From Apostichopus japonicus (lineage: Eukaryota; Echinodermata; Holothuroidea; Aspidochirotida; Stichopodidae), in contig NC_092561.1 in assembly GCF_037975245.1 (NCBI RefSeq), positions 14,667,001-14,731,000 of the forward strand: a stretch of DNA of 64,000 nucleotides. Reading direction: 5' to 3'. Each line of letters starts with the position of its first letter. Position 1 is the first letter of the stretch. Shown here piece by piece: positions 11,568-23,800 of the stretch. The notes under the pieces were generated by a model. The model had not been told where the DNA came from, made no database searches, and saw nothing but the letters and a program-made list of their open reading frames with translations. The position numbers and the translations under genes were made by a program.

Positions 11568-12287
11568 AACCTAAGCATATGGACCACTTCAGTCTAGGCT
11601 TATGTATTACATACTATGTCTGGAGTGTAATGTGACGAATGTCATTACAAGTTTGCATCTGGTAGCTGCCTGGTAACATTAAAGGCAATACAAACCGCCC
11701 AGCATCATTATTTCTATATACGTGATAGAGATTACTGTTAGCGGACAACTTCCCCATGCATCTATATAAAGAAACGTCTTATTCAGTTTGGGAGATATTA
11801 TAGGCTTAATGTTTCTTCAAATAAATGGATAACCTCTTAACATGACATAGTTATTGTAAGAATGGTATTGTTTTCTATGACAATACTGTTAGTAATTTGC
11901 CTTAAAAATTGGGGAAAAAAAGAGAGAGAAGGAGAGAAATAACAGGTATAACATCGTAATGGCACATCATCACGTCACAAGTTTTTCAACAACTCTCAGA
12001 CACGAGTTTTAAACTTACATATACTTTCAAAATGGAGCAAGATATTTCTTAGCTTTTCGGGGAAGTTGTTCTTCATATATTTCTGTCATACTACAGCCAA
12101 AAGTGATGGTTGGTTGAGCTTGTGTCCCATTTTAAAATTACTTGGTAGCATCACGTATAGCAAAACCTTGATCATCCGGACAAAAACCAAAGTCGATAAT
12201 CTACATCGTTTGTCCGATCCTATAGTGTAGTTTGCCATGGCGAGGAGCAGAACACTGTATTTTATAGAGAACTTTGCATGTTTTTCA
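11568..12287. other. No gene seen
   Basis: AT-rich unique sequence. I recognise nothing in it. Confidence 0.5.
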
Positions 12288-12350
12288 ATCAATCAATCAA
12301 TCAGAAAACATTTATATAGCGCCAAAATCAACAAAAGTTGTTCAAAGGCG
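12288..12350 (-). mobile_element. SINE or LINE 3'-end fragment
   Basis: On the minus strand, TAGCGCCTTTGAACAACTTT runs into TTTTGGCGCTATATAAATG and then (ATTG)n at 12286-12303. This is the GCGCTATATAAAT-plus-simple-tail signature of the SINEs and LINEs in this window, left by a heavily 5'-truncated copy. Confidence 0.6.
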
Positions 12351-12544
12351 CTACACATTCACTCCATCTTAGGTTTGTGTAAGAACTTACTAAAGTAAAA
12401 CTTGCACGAACGTTCAGAAATTTTACCAACGATTATATTGACCATGTTAAAGTCTACATATTAATTGTTCGATATCAGATATTCGGATAATCCAAGTGAC
12501 GGATGATAGGGGGTCGGAAATTCCAGGTTTTCCACTGCATTTTT

Positions 12545-13828
12545 GAAACGAGAAGGAATGACTAAGGTGTGTTGTATATACACTGGGCTAAAAAAAAAAA
12601 CGATAAGGAATGGCTAAGCTGTACTTTATATACTGGACTAATAGGAACGAGAAGGAATGACTAAGCTGTACTTTATATACTGGACTAATAGGAACGAGAA
12701 GGAATGACTAAGCTGTACTTTATATACTGGACTAATAGGAACGAGAAGGAATGACTAAGCTGTAGTGAATATATACTGGACTGATAGGAACGAGAAGGAA
12801 TGACTAAGCTGTGGTGTATATATACTGGACTAATAGGAACGAGAATGAATGACTTAGCTGTACTATTAGACACTGGACTAATAGGAACGAGAAGGAATGA
12901 CTTAGCTGTACTATTATACACTGGACTAATAGGAACGAGAAGGAATGAATAAGCTGTACTGTATATACACTGGACTAATAGGAACGAGAAGGAATGACTT
13001 AGCTGTACTATTATACACTGGACTAATAGGAACGAGAAGGAATGACTTAGCTGTACTATTATACACTGGACTAATAGGAACGAGAAGGAATGACTAAGCT
13101 GTACTATTATACACTGGACTAATATGAACGAGAAGGAATGACTAAGCTGTGCTGTATATACACTGGACTAATAGGAACGAGAAGGAATGACTAAGCTTTT
13201 CTGTATATACACTGGACTAATAGGAACGAGAAGGAATGACTAAGCTATAGTGTATATACACTGGACTAATAGGAACGAGAAGGAATGACTAAGCTTTTCT
13301 GTATATACACTGGACTAATAGGAACGAGAAGGAATGACTAAGCTGTGCTGTATATACACTGCACTAATAGGAACGAGAAGGAATGACTAAGCTGTACTGT
13401 TTATACACTGGACTAATAGGAACGAGAAGGAATGACTAAGCTTTTCTGTATATACACTGGACTAATAGGAACGAGAAGGAATGACTAAGCTATAGTGTAT
13501 ATACACTGGACTAATAGGAACGAGAAGGAATGACTAAGCTTTTCTGTATATACACTGGACTAATAGGAACGAGAAGGAATGACTAAGCTGTACTGTATAT
13601 ACACTGGACTAATAGGAACGAGAAGGAATGACTAAGCTGTAGTGTATATATTCTGGACTAATAGGAACGAGAATGAATGACTAAGCTGTGGTGTATATAT
13701 ACTGGACTAATAGGAACGAGAAGGAATGACTAAGCTGTAGTGTATATACACTGGACTAATAGGAACGAGAAGGAATGACTAAGCTGTAGTGTATATACAC
13801 TGGACTACATGGAACGAGAAGGAATGAA
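12545..13828. repeat. Minisatellite, 45-49-bp units, about 26 copies, with higher-order repeat
   Basis: The unit is ACTGGACTAATAGGAACGAG then AAGGAATGACTAAGCTGTAC then TGTATATAC. Units at the left edge are shorter (TACTTTATATACTGG) and units in the middle use ATTATACACTGG. The three-unit block with AGCTTTTCTG, AGCTATAGTG and AGCTTTTCTG occurs at about 13193-13310 and again at 13438-13555, so a segment of about 245 bp (five units) has been copied as a block. Homogenisation is strong in GGAACGAGAAGGAATGACT and weak in the linker. It is non-coding in every frame. Confidence 0.95.
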
Positions 13829-13929
13829 AGCAAAACGGATAGAGTGCACTTTAAATTAAATATATCCTGAAGGCCCATCAACATGTTGCACAGATTTTGA
13901 AAGAATAATACATCTTACTTTACATTTTA

Positions 13930-15165
13930 ACCTATAAATATGCAATCTAGCATAGTTATCTACTAGTTTTGGAAAGTAATGGGGGAACTTTTGATTAATC
14001 TAATTATTAATGAGTCCCTTTCGCCAGGTATTTTTCCTGTTCAATTTAAACAGGCTATTATTGTCCCTATCCTGAAAAAAAAACATGGGCTTGACTGCAA
14101 CACTCTCGGGAACTTTAGACCAATTTCTAACATTCCCTTTGTTTCTAAAGTTCTGGAAAGGGTTGTTCTTGGCCAGTTAATGGACCATCTGTGTGAGAAT
14201 AACCTGCTGGATAAGAAGCAATATGCGTACAGGAAGGATCATAGCGTGGAGACTGCAGTGCTGAGTGTTCTGGATGGATTACTGACCAATGCTGACAAGA
14301 AATTGATTTCCATTACCCCGCTCCTAGACCTCAGTGCTGCGCTCGACACGCTGGACCATTCCATTCTTCTTAAAGGGAGTGAAGACTCGCGCACAAAGAA
14401 ACTTCTGATGCCGGTAATCTGACCTAGTTTCGAATGAGGTGTAACAGAAGTTTTAGACACCACCATCGATCCCAGAAAATACACACACAGCTTGCTACCG
14501 TCGGTAATTAGACACTAGTGTACAGTCAATACATGCAGCTATACAGTCAATACCCACAATGCAGTGAACATATGGACATCTCAGCAGGAAGGTATTATGG
14601 AACTCCCTGATTTCCGGTCCAGATAAAAGATAACAAGGTATCATGTTTCATTACTGTTTTCATTTTGTAGCGACAAGAAGAAAACTTCACTTACCAGCAA
14701 CGGAAAGTTAACTTTTTCAGAGGGCGGCATGCGGTTTGGGATGAGTCTTCTATGCCTTTCAGCGACTTGAGACAACATTCGGTGTTAGTGGAATCGTACT
14801 TCAATGGTTTACCTCATATGTTTCTGAGCGGTTTCAGTCTGTCACTACTAACGGCTCCGTCTCTGATCGCTGTCCCTTCCTATAGACGGGATTCCCCAGG
14901 GCTCCGTGCTAGGGTCAGTCTTGTGTACACTTTATTCCCAGCCTCTCTCTGATGTTATTAGTCAGCACTAATTGTTCTTTCCATAAGTACGCTGATGACA
15001 CCGAATTGTCTCAATGTGGCTTGCCTAGGGACTTTGAGTGTACTAAGTTGTCTTTTCATAGATTTCTTTCGTGTGTCTCCCTTTGTCCTTGTTCGCTCGG
15101 AGTTCTTCGGAAGATTTTGCGCCTTATAAATACCATTCATTATTATTATAATTATTATTTTAAGT
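13930..15165 (+). pseudogene. Broken CR1/L2-type LINE reverse transcriptase, 5'-truncated and interrupted
   Basis: An open stretch at 13979-14422 encodes RT segments: IIVPILKKKH, LGNFRPISNIPFVSKVLERV, QYAYRKDHSVETAVL, and LLDLSAALDTLDHSILLK (the motif A aspartate follows AAL instead of the usual AAF). At 14375 the frame breaks into foreign sequence. RT resumes at 14763 with RLETTFGVSGIVLQWF, then YVSERFQSVTTNGSVSDRCP. A frameshift leads to GIPQGSVLG, then NCSFHKYADDT (the motif C YADD box) and ELSQCGLP. After about 15060 it jumps to a 3' UTR-like end, GCGCCTTATAAATACC with an ATT-rich tail at 15136-15160, so the C-terminal RT region is deleted. It is clearly related to, but a different subfamily from, the intact LINE at 29263. 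It cannot encode a working enzyme. Confidence 0.88.
14375..14762. mobile_element. 388-bp insertion inside the broken LINE
   Basis: The flanking LINE codons join exactly (…ATTCTTCTTAAA then CGACTTGAGACA…, giving ILLK-RLET), which defines the insert. Its ends carry the inverted word GAAGACTC (14381-14388, and GAGTCTTC at 14743-14750) inside imperfect outer ends GGGAGT and the complement GGCATA. I see no exact target-site duplication. It is probably a small non-autonomous DNA element. TATACAGTCAATAC recurs inside it (around 14519 and 14541). Confidence 0.65.
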
Positions 15166-17004
15166 GCTACATACCATTGGTTATGGGGAACTGTACTATT
15201 TAGTGCTTTCGATGAAGCAGAGAAATATCTATACATGAAAATTCTCGTAATTTAAGGTCAAGAAGTCACTTCAGTGGGAAGAATAGCCACAAAGGAATAC
15301 TACAACGTCATCTTTGCGCCAAAATAAGACTTGAAGTTTAAAATAATTCCAATCATGCTCATTGAACTTTAATTAAGTTAATACTTTGATATTAATATGA
15401 ATTGAAATTTAATATAGTTGATTCTATGAAACAGTTGAAATTATAAATAAATTTGTCTTTAGGTTATTATTTTAATGCGTTCACCCATCCTTGCTGATAG
15501 CCTGACAACGTGTGCTGCTGTTATTTTATTACTATTGTAATTATAAATTCTACTTTATACTTCTTACTCTATTTGTGTCTAAAAGTGTTTAGGCACTATT
15601 TTTAATTTTCTCCATTGATTTAACTTTTCTTAAGCAAAACCTGAAAGGCAAAATTTTTCAAGTTGTGGCCCGGTGAGTGTCTATAAATGCTGATTAACTA
15701 ATTAACCTAGTTAAGGGATAATGAGGTCTAACTTTAAAAGAATAATTAGGTGCCGGAGGTATAATTTAATACGAAGTACATTGTTCTTATTCCAACTGTC
15801 CTCTGTTGTTGAAAATATATAAATGATTGAGATTTTAGATGAGTGTATTACGCAACAATCATACAAGTGCTACATCAAAAACTGCTTTAAATACTTAAAA
15901 TTGAAATAATTATATATGATCGGAAAATAATTTACTTGGGCGACTGGATGTTATTCGATGTTGGTAAATGTGTGATCAAGGGCCTTTGTCAACATTGAAA
16001 CAGTGATTTCAATAATGGAGGTGTTCTAACTTGCATCATTTAAAAACAACGTTAAAGAATGTATTGTTCATGTATATGAGATGACACATTATTGTACAAT
16101 GCAATTTATAAATTTAATGTTTTATTGTAAATTAAAGAAAGGAAATTTAAGCTTGAAAATTTTGAACCAACTTTTCATAGATCAAGGACATTGGCTACGA
16201 TCTATTCATTAATTGAAAACCCGGTTTCAATTATAGGATTTATTTTGTGTTTCTTTCTTCATGAATGGCGCTGGTATTTGCACTTGCATTACTCACATGT
16301 GTTTGTCAAAGGTTACATCTTCCCGAACGGTGCTGCAGGTATCATACACCCATTAAAAGCCCTATTGACTTACACACTAAATCACAAAAGAAATGTGGTC
16401 TCTAAGTCTAGATAGAAGTTCTCAAAAGCTAACCGCTACCCATCACTGGATAGCTGACAAGTTGGCCTTTCATGGCACCAGAATTTGTTTGTATCATGAC
16501 CGCGCAGATTTTGTTGCTATCAGAGCTTGAAGTTTTCGTCACTTATTAACAAACCTCTTCACTCAATAGTAAACAATTTTCGTACGCATAAAGGGGTCTA
16601 AAATTGGCTCAATCGACCCAACTGTTGCACCACATGTATTTCCATTCATGTTCTTTAACATGCAAGCCACAAAAAATCAGATCCTGATTGATAACAGGTC
16701 AAAAAAGATGTTCTCCTACTGCTTTTTGGCACTTTTCTCGAAGGAGAACAAACGGGCGGATGGATATGGACACTACTAAGAGTATGTCACCTGCTCGTCT
16801 GGCTATTGGCCGATGAATACGTTGAAATATTTTGAAAGTACTTTCCGAAGTGTTGCATACAGAGCGTAGAGCTGTTTACCGTGACGCTATGAAGTTACGT
16901 TAAAACAGGGTAACTCTAACATGACTTCGAAGTTGCAGTTCAAAGCTATAATATTCGGTAGACTATTGAACGTCACACTTACGTCAGACTTTGAAGACAT
17001 TGAA
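15166..17004. other. No gene seen
   Basis: Very AT-rich. The frame at 16191-16415 has no recognisable domain. Confidence 0.55.
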
Positions 17005-17102
17005 CTTCAAACGGTACAAAACTTTTCAAAACTTTTTTACAAAACTTTTCAAACGGTACAAAACGGTACAAAACGGTACAAAACTACTAAACGGTACAAA
17101 AC
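17005..17102. repeat. Decamer repeat ACGGTACAAA
   Basis: CAAAACTTTTCAAAACTTTT followed by five or more copies of ACGGTACAAA, some broken by ACTACTA. A short recent slippage array. Confidence 0.85.
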
Positions 17103-20100
17103 TGCGAGCCAAGTTGATCGATTCATGTGATCATAACATCAGACAGATTGTGAATGTGATGCAGAGGTAATGTACATCTTGTATGGTAATCTAAACTTTG
17201 ATTACCATTTATTACTAAACTTATGCACATTTTATGTTTTAAATTCTACAATAAAAAAAAGAGGCAATAATAGATGTCGTATAATAGCAGAAGGGATTTG
17301 TGTTTCAGCTCCCCTGAAAAAAACAAGATGGAATGTTTTTCAGATTAAGCTGATTGAAGTCCATTAAAGCCACCCTGGTGATATTCCCAACATTTCAATG
17401 CACCCCTGGAGGGTGTTCACTGTTCATTTACTTCACATTCCATCACAAAGAAAACATTTTCAGCATGATCTACACTTAACCTTCCAGAATTATGAAATTT
17501 CAGATCCCCCTTCCTCCCCTCTAATGGAATAGCAAAAAATGGTTCACCTTATTGCATTTTTGTTGTAGTAAGCTATATATGAGACCTTAGGACACATCGT
17601 CCGGATATGTTATGTTACGAAGCAACAAAACCCTACTATATCTCTCTCATGTGCTAAAGTAGGGATTCTGCACTTCTGCAATTATTCAAGTAAATTTGGC
17701 TATACACCGATGAAACTACTCACCCAATAAACGTATATATATATATTTTACAATCGTAATATTTCATTGTAAGCTGCAGTGTTACATACTACCAGAAGCA
17801 TGAATGTTGTTTCTGCGTTTTTTAAGGTTCGCTGTTTTTGCTTGATATTCTACAACACATCACCTTTCGTGCTCTTTGTAATGTGAAATGAGCATAAAAT
17901 ATGTCTTATTTTTCTGATCTTTTTTTGGACTATAACGTTGAATTCCTGTAACATAATCAATCCAAAGTTAGACAATTTATCAAATTTGGTATCAGTTATA
18001 GAATTAATTCAGTTGATTAATTAGCTTTTGAATTATATTTGCTTACGGGCTCAAATATACTGTTATTACTCACTTGACATGATGACGCTATGTCCATTAG
18101 GTGATAAACAAAACGTGGAGGACATTGAAACTTTAGATCCAGATATAACATCCAGATCACGATAAATTATAACAAAAATGAATTATAAGCATTATATGCA
18201 ATAAGGACTGGATCGCCCCTTTCTCTTGAAATTCATGAATGTTTTTTGATACTGCCGTTCCTATAGTAATTTCCTTCACACGATTCATTGTATTTAATAT
18301 TCATAAATTCAAAGGCAAAATGATTGAGAAAGCTCTGTAAGTAAGATTTTCTTTTAGGTAATGCAAGTGTGACCCTATTCGCCTCAACAACCCGTAAATT
18401 GATGTCTGTGGCAATAAGTGGCTGGGAACAATATCCTCGTTTAAACTAAAGTGCTCTCTTCTAAAAATGTTTCACATTTTCTAACCAGCTTTCTCCTTTA
18501 TACAATTTATTTAGAAGTAGACTAAAAACACACACACACATATTGAAAAGTAAGGCATGAATAATTTTTCTCAAATTCCAAAGCATCCAATACTGAAAGA
18601 AAGAAATTTCAATGTTTGACATGCAATAGAAAGACTATAAGTTAACTTTTCCCTGACGAAGAACATTTCACAATATTCGCTGTTCAACTTTTACTCGCGA
18701 GGGCAATGTTCATGACAGAGTGGGGGGGGGGGCGGGAGGGGGAGAGGGGGGAGTGCCTTAACTGTTCCCTGTTTTAAATGCTTGTCTTTTTCTAATGTAT
18801 TAACCCCTTAGTATCCCTGCAACGAACCGGTAATCTCAGAGACAATTACGAGCTTGTTTGTTTCGATGGAAAGTAAAAAAAAAAAAAGAGAAAAAAAGGC
18901 AATAAACAAAGTAAAACTTAAGATCTCTTGGAAATGCTCCATAAACTAGTTCTGAAAACTAGTTTCAATTTATATGTTAAACATTGGATTGGAATACGTC
19001 ATTTTCAAGAAATATACCATCAGCCTTGGGCTACAAGTATACTGAGTGCAGCTCACACGATAACAAGGGTATAATCTAAAAACTGACATCTCTGGGGTAA
19101 TTAACAAATAAATTTAAAGTCATTTTATTAGCTCATCCGGATTACGAATATTTTCCAGTGCAGGTTTTTTTTAAAACTTTAATCAAGCCAACTATATATA
19201 GCCACCACGTTTATCTGTTGTTGTATATTCTTTTAGTAATTAACTTTTTCCCCCTCCACATCAGTTCTCACGAAGTTCAATAAATGCGAGTGAAGACATG
19301 TTCTCCTGGGATGTCGCAGTTGGACAATCTGTCGCTTACAAGACCCGGGGTATTCAAAGTCACACTGTAGGTAATTGCCCAAGGACCCTTCGAGAAATCG
19401 GAAGAGAACAGAGAAAAATTATGAGTGGAGACATGTGAATAAGTCTCAGGCTTCTTCGATCATGCATGGTCTATTGTGCAACTACAAACCTCGAATAATG
19501 CTTCCGTTCGAAATCGATTTTGTGCATGACTGGTTAGTTTATCTTCTACGAGGATTAATAACATGGTTAACTTTATAACCACGATTTAGCACACGAAACT
19601 ATGAGCCTATCCGGGGAAAATGTCTGTAAATTGAAAGCAATTCACCAACATTTAATATATTAGACAGGATTCCAATGTTGATTGAAATCTGATAGAGCAG
19701 AAATTTGCGTGTTTAGATTGTGAATGATTTTATTATTCTGCTGAAAAGTGTGGTCAGAATATCTGATTACTCTTTTAAGTCTACAGATTCAAAGGCGATG
19801 CCAGAGGTTTATTTTCATTTACCCCGTCAAGCCATCCACTCCGCTTTAAACACCATAGTGACTGTTATATACATGGGCTCAAAAATATTGATGTTTGAGC
19901 ATTTTGTGTGAGTTCCAATGATACTTATAAGAGAATAAGTCATCGTACTTAGCGGTGAGCCTTTTGGCGCGCATAATTCCAGATGCTCTCCAAGTGTGAT
20001 AATGTTTTGAAGGATCTGCTTGTAGTGTAAAATGATACGATAAATGCTTTTCATGAAAATCGTACTGGAGGCTTAAGGCAGTTATGCGTGAACTATCTAG

Positions 20101-20131
20101 GAGAGTCGGAAAGGGTTGTAACCTTCACGTT
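17103..20131. other. No gene seen; G-rich tract at 18720-18752
   Basis: AT-rich sequence with poly(A) at about 18877-18889 and a G-rich tract at 18720-18752. Short frames at 17170-17367, 19375-19578 and 19720-19911 lack domains and codon-like bias. Confidence 0.55.
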
Positions 20132-20561
20132 TATGGCAAGCCATGTGGGACAAACACCGCATAACATATCCGCGTATTACTTCGAATATAAATACGTACT
20201 AATTCGAATGCATATGAGGATTAACTCGAATTTACTTTTACTCGGATTTACTAGGATTAACTCGAATACATATGAGGATTAACTCGATTAACTCGTGTAT
20301 ACACGTATCAAATCATGTTATTGTGTAGGTCAAGTACGTTTGGCCTGGGTGTAGGCCTACGTCAATATAGACTAACTTTGCAATCTCTCGTTTATTGCAC
20401 TGGCGTGGCTACAATGAGAAAACTCTCGTTTCGTAAAAGCTATAAGATATGCCAGTTATTGTCTGATTTATTATGCGTATAAATTTGAATTAATACGCGT
20501 ATATATTCGTATTAATATGAGCATATATTATGCGGTGTTTGTCTCCATATGGCTTGCCATA
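20132..20561. mobile_element. TATGGCAAGCC inverted-repeat element, copy C
   Basis: A complete 430-bp copy. It begins TATGGCAAGCCATGTGGGAC then AAACACCGCATAACATATCC, and ends with the complement TATTATGCGGTGTTTGTC ... GGCTTGCCATA. The middle (GTGTAGGCCTACGTCAATAT, TATTGCACTGGCGTGGCTAC, GATATGCCAGTTATTGTCTG) matches copy A, which proves a dispersed family with unique internal sequence. No coding capacity. Confidence 0.85.
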
Positions 20562-20689
20562 TACGTTACGTCGGGTGTCTATCGAAGTTTTTAGTTAAAG
20601 CTCATTTTGGATTGGATTACAATTTAAAAGACTATTTCAGAAGTGAAATCCGTGGATTTCTCCTAAATGAAAAACCAGTATGTTACTTT

Positions 20690-20765
20690 GGCCGGCCATG
20701 CAGGGATTGAACCCACGACCAGCGGCCAGATACAGGGTTTGATTGCTATTGATACCACCACCATT
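20690..20765 (-). mobile_element. tRNA-like SINE head fragment
   Basis: On the minus strand: GGTGGTATCAATAGCAATC then CTGGCCGCTGGTCGTGGG-TTCAATCCC (a B box, GGTTCAATCCC) then TGCATGGCCGGCC. No A box or tail is clear. It is either a truncated SINE or a tRNA pseudogene, from a different family than the copies at 1.4 and 8.7 kb. Confidence 0.5.
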
Positions 20766-20993
20766 TATCCAATTGACGATAACACTGGCCCAGTTTTGCG
20801 GTAATGCACGTAACAACTAACAGAAGAAACATATATATTTATAACAGCTGCTTATTACATCACAATATCTGGCTAGGAGTGACAATTTAAACAAAATATA
20901 TATCCCCGACTGACTTAGACAGGCGCCTGAGGCAAATGAAGGATTTTATAAAAAAAGGAGTGCTCCCCACTTTCCAAGTAGAGGTCCTCCACC

Positions 20994-21789
20994 CATGGGC
21001 GTCAGCAGGTTTCAGAAAGTGAGGGGGACACTATACTATCTAAGCGGAGCGCCACCATTGGTTGGCGCGTAGCGTACCAGAAAATTTTGGGTACATAAGA
21101 CCCCCTAGATCGCAGGAGACGGCCTTCCTGAGTCGTTTTTAGTTACATCAGAACCAGATCTGTGAGTAGAAATTTTGTCTCACAAAACTAAATTCCGACA
21201 GAAAGTACTGGTAGAAAGATGCCGTTCTGACACCAAGGGAGACGAATTACACAGCGTCCATCTCAAACGAAATATTTTCGGTAGTTTGGTATCATATAAT
21301 ACCCTGCATACAGGCAGAATACTGTCTGTAGGGCCTAAAATATATGATATTACCTTCCTGGTTGGGTCTTCGACTTGTTTTCAAGTTGAAATGCGTCGTT
21401 TTCTCTGATTCACAGTGTAGGGCAAGGGGAATTCCATTTCTGGCGAGAAGGGGTGCTTCCACAAAACACTCTAAAACATCGTTCAAACATCGCACAAACT
21501 TTTATCAGAGGTCTCGGACGAAGCGGGGAGGGTGAATATCAGAGGAAGGGGGATAAAGGGCCAAGCACTGTTCTAATTTCCAGTGCAATTTATTGATAAT
21601 GATTCTTAAGTTAGATTCTACTTGAATCAGCTCAGCAATTGTGATAGAAAATCGCGCATATGCATGTGATTTTTTTAATATCTGCTCTGAAAAGTGGGGG
21701 GGGGGGGACAAATGATATGATATCCCCTCCACTTTTGAAAGTGGGGGGGGGGGACATGTCCCCCCGTCCCCCACCTGTTGACGCCCATG
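20994..21789 (+). mobile_element. hAT-like non-autonomous element with perfect 8-bp target duplication
   Basis: The ends are inverted: CATGGGCGTCAGCAGGT at 20994 and the complement of CATGGGCGTCAACAGGT at the right end. The 8 bases CCTCCACC lie directly outside both ends (20986-20993 and 21790-21797), the signature of hAT transposition. The shared palindrome core is at 21049-21068, followed by GATCGCAGGAGACGG. The interior of about 700 bp (short frames at 21175-21408 and 21505-21927) has no recognisable transposase, so it is either a deletion derivative or a vehicle for unrelated DNA. G and C runs of 8-10 lie near the right end. Confidence 0.88.
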
Positions 21790-21797
21790 CCTCCACC

Positions 21798-22415
21798 AGA
21801 AATGGTCCCTTCTCCGAGACATATTTAGACTAAAAATTAGGCAAATATAAGTAGCTGTAAATTGCAAGGTTGTTTTTAAAAGTATTTTGTGTTTGGTTGA
21901 AGAAGGAGGATTTGGGGCTTCACTCATAGCAGTGGTCTATATTTTTTCCTGGCTGAATGTAAAAACAAAATCGCTCAGACTGACAATGGGAGGTAGGGTG
22001 GTGGAATGAGGAGGGGTCTTTTTAGGCTTCGGGCACGCCACTGTAGCCAACAATTGAATTGGATATTGTTTTATGTTAGCTTCGTTCTAAACTTCATTGC
22101 TAACTAAAACATATTGCGTCGAAATATCGCTTTATGACTCAACCTGTTTCTAATAAATTCCAGTTGGAGTTCAAAGAAAGCTATTCACTATTTCCTTTTC
22201 TATTTTGAATAGTTAAACAATTATACTCACTGACCTTGAGAAGTGCACGAAGAAACATATAATAGGGTAATTTCACAACTTTTGTGTGGTTTCGTCTATA
22301 GAAATTCAAAACTAATATTGCTTTGCCTCGGGCTTCATAGAATCGGATAATTAGGATTTCATAACTGACTGCTCTCAATTTGTCTTGTATTTTAGAAATG
22401 ATTCCCTGTTGCTGC
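21798..22415. other. No gene seen
   Basis: Unassigned AT-rich sequence. Confidence 0.5.
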
Positions 22416-22577
22416 TTCGGAATGCATTATAAGAATGTCCTCCGAGATCCAGCATGCATAATAGGAATGTCCCCCGAGAACCAGCATGCATTATAAGAAT
22501 GTCCTCCGAGAACCAGCATGCATTATAAGAATGTCCTCCGAGAACCAGCATGCATTATAAGAATGTCCTCCGAGAAC
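22416..22577. repeat. 32-bp tandem repeat, about five copies
   Basis: The unit is AGCATGCATTATAAGAATGT then CCTCCGAGAACC. Copies are contiguous with no unique spacers. The first two units carry changes (GAGATCC, ATAATAGG, CCCCC), while the last three are identical. It starts at GGAATGCATTATAAGAATG and breaks off in TCTAAGG at 22578. Confidence 0.92.
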
Positions 22578-22849
22578 CTCTAAGGACTTCAGTAGCTATA
22601 AGTATGCGTTACAATTATTCACTGTGTGCGTCAGAATGCGTTTTGAACTCAAACGGACATAGTAAACGACGTGACCACGATTTCAACACGTGACTAAACG
22701 ATCGAAAGATAATAGAATCTGATTAGTAAATTATCATATAATGAGATTGCTTGCAGCTTTCATCCAAATTTAATATATGATACACTGTTCAGTTTTCTCC
22801 CCATGAACTCTGTATACGTATGGAAAATATAAGAGTAGATAATTGCGAT

Positions 22850-23800
22850 AGGAACGACGAGGTAGACGTTTATCTCCTTGTGTATAACATAAACTGTATT
22901 AAAACATGGAATTTATACCAAGTTAACTCATACAATGGAATAAGAAACTGATCTCAGTACACACCTAAACCTTGTGTATAATGGAACGTAATAACAATGG
23001 TCAATGAGAGGCGATAATGACACAAACCTCATTTGTAGATATGCTATGCTGTGATACTGTTACAGACTTCGTTAAAGTACCCATACAGTTTAATTGTGGT
23101 CGATCATAAATGTTCAGTAAACGACGGTAGGTAATTTCACATTCCTTCTTTTATCTGTATGAGCTTTATGTGCTGAATTACTGATGTCAATGTCTTATGC
23201 GGCAGATAATAGCACTCGGTATTATTAAGAGGTTATGATACATACCTCCTCAGTAAGTGTCTTTACTGCATCATGGTCGATCGTATTATGATTCTCACTG
23301 AGACATTTCATAGTTGCACACCTCATTAGTATGGGTGGTACTATATGGTAGATCATGATAACATTAATGGTTTTCATGAAAGGTTACAGACCTCTATATG
23401 GGGACTTTTAGCATTAAACATTATGTAGAGGTTGGTTTCTATAGTTATTAGAAGGTATTTTACGTTGTGTTAAAAAGCACTGAAGGTCATTGAGAAGTCA
23501 AACTCATACGAGACCTTTTTACATAGTATTCTGTAGTATTCTCTTTACATAGTATACATATGCTATTCTGTCTGGTGGTTCATAAAGTGTAACGATCTTT
23601 GAGAGGTAGCAGGTTTACAGATTCCATTAGTAATGTATTATTCTATTTTATTATTATATTATTCTGCGTGGTGAAATTGTTACAAATCAGCACAATGTTA
23701 TTGTGGTCTGTCATAATTCACAAGCTCTTCAACGATTGGTATTGTTACAGACCTCTTTATATGTTTTAGGAGTTCCATGTGGTGGATAATAACTTTCTTT
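22850..23800. repeat. Probable old, degenerate tandem repeat
   Basis: Words of the type GTTACAGACCTCNTTA, ATGGTCGATCATAAT and GGTNGATNATAA recur roughly every 90-120 bp (for example near 23055, 23096, 23275, 23355, 23385 and 23750). The copies are too diverged for me to fix a unit by eye. Confidence 0.45.

Noticed and set aside
21505-21927. 140-codon minus-strand frame
   Set aside because: It spans the right end of a hAT-type element and its flank. No domain and a poly-G/C run inside.
22416-22577. CRISPR-like array of 32-bp repeats
   Set aside because: Repeats are contiguous with no unique spacers, and the genome is eukaryotic.
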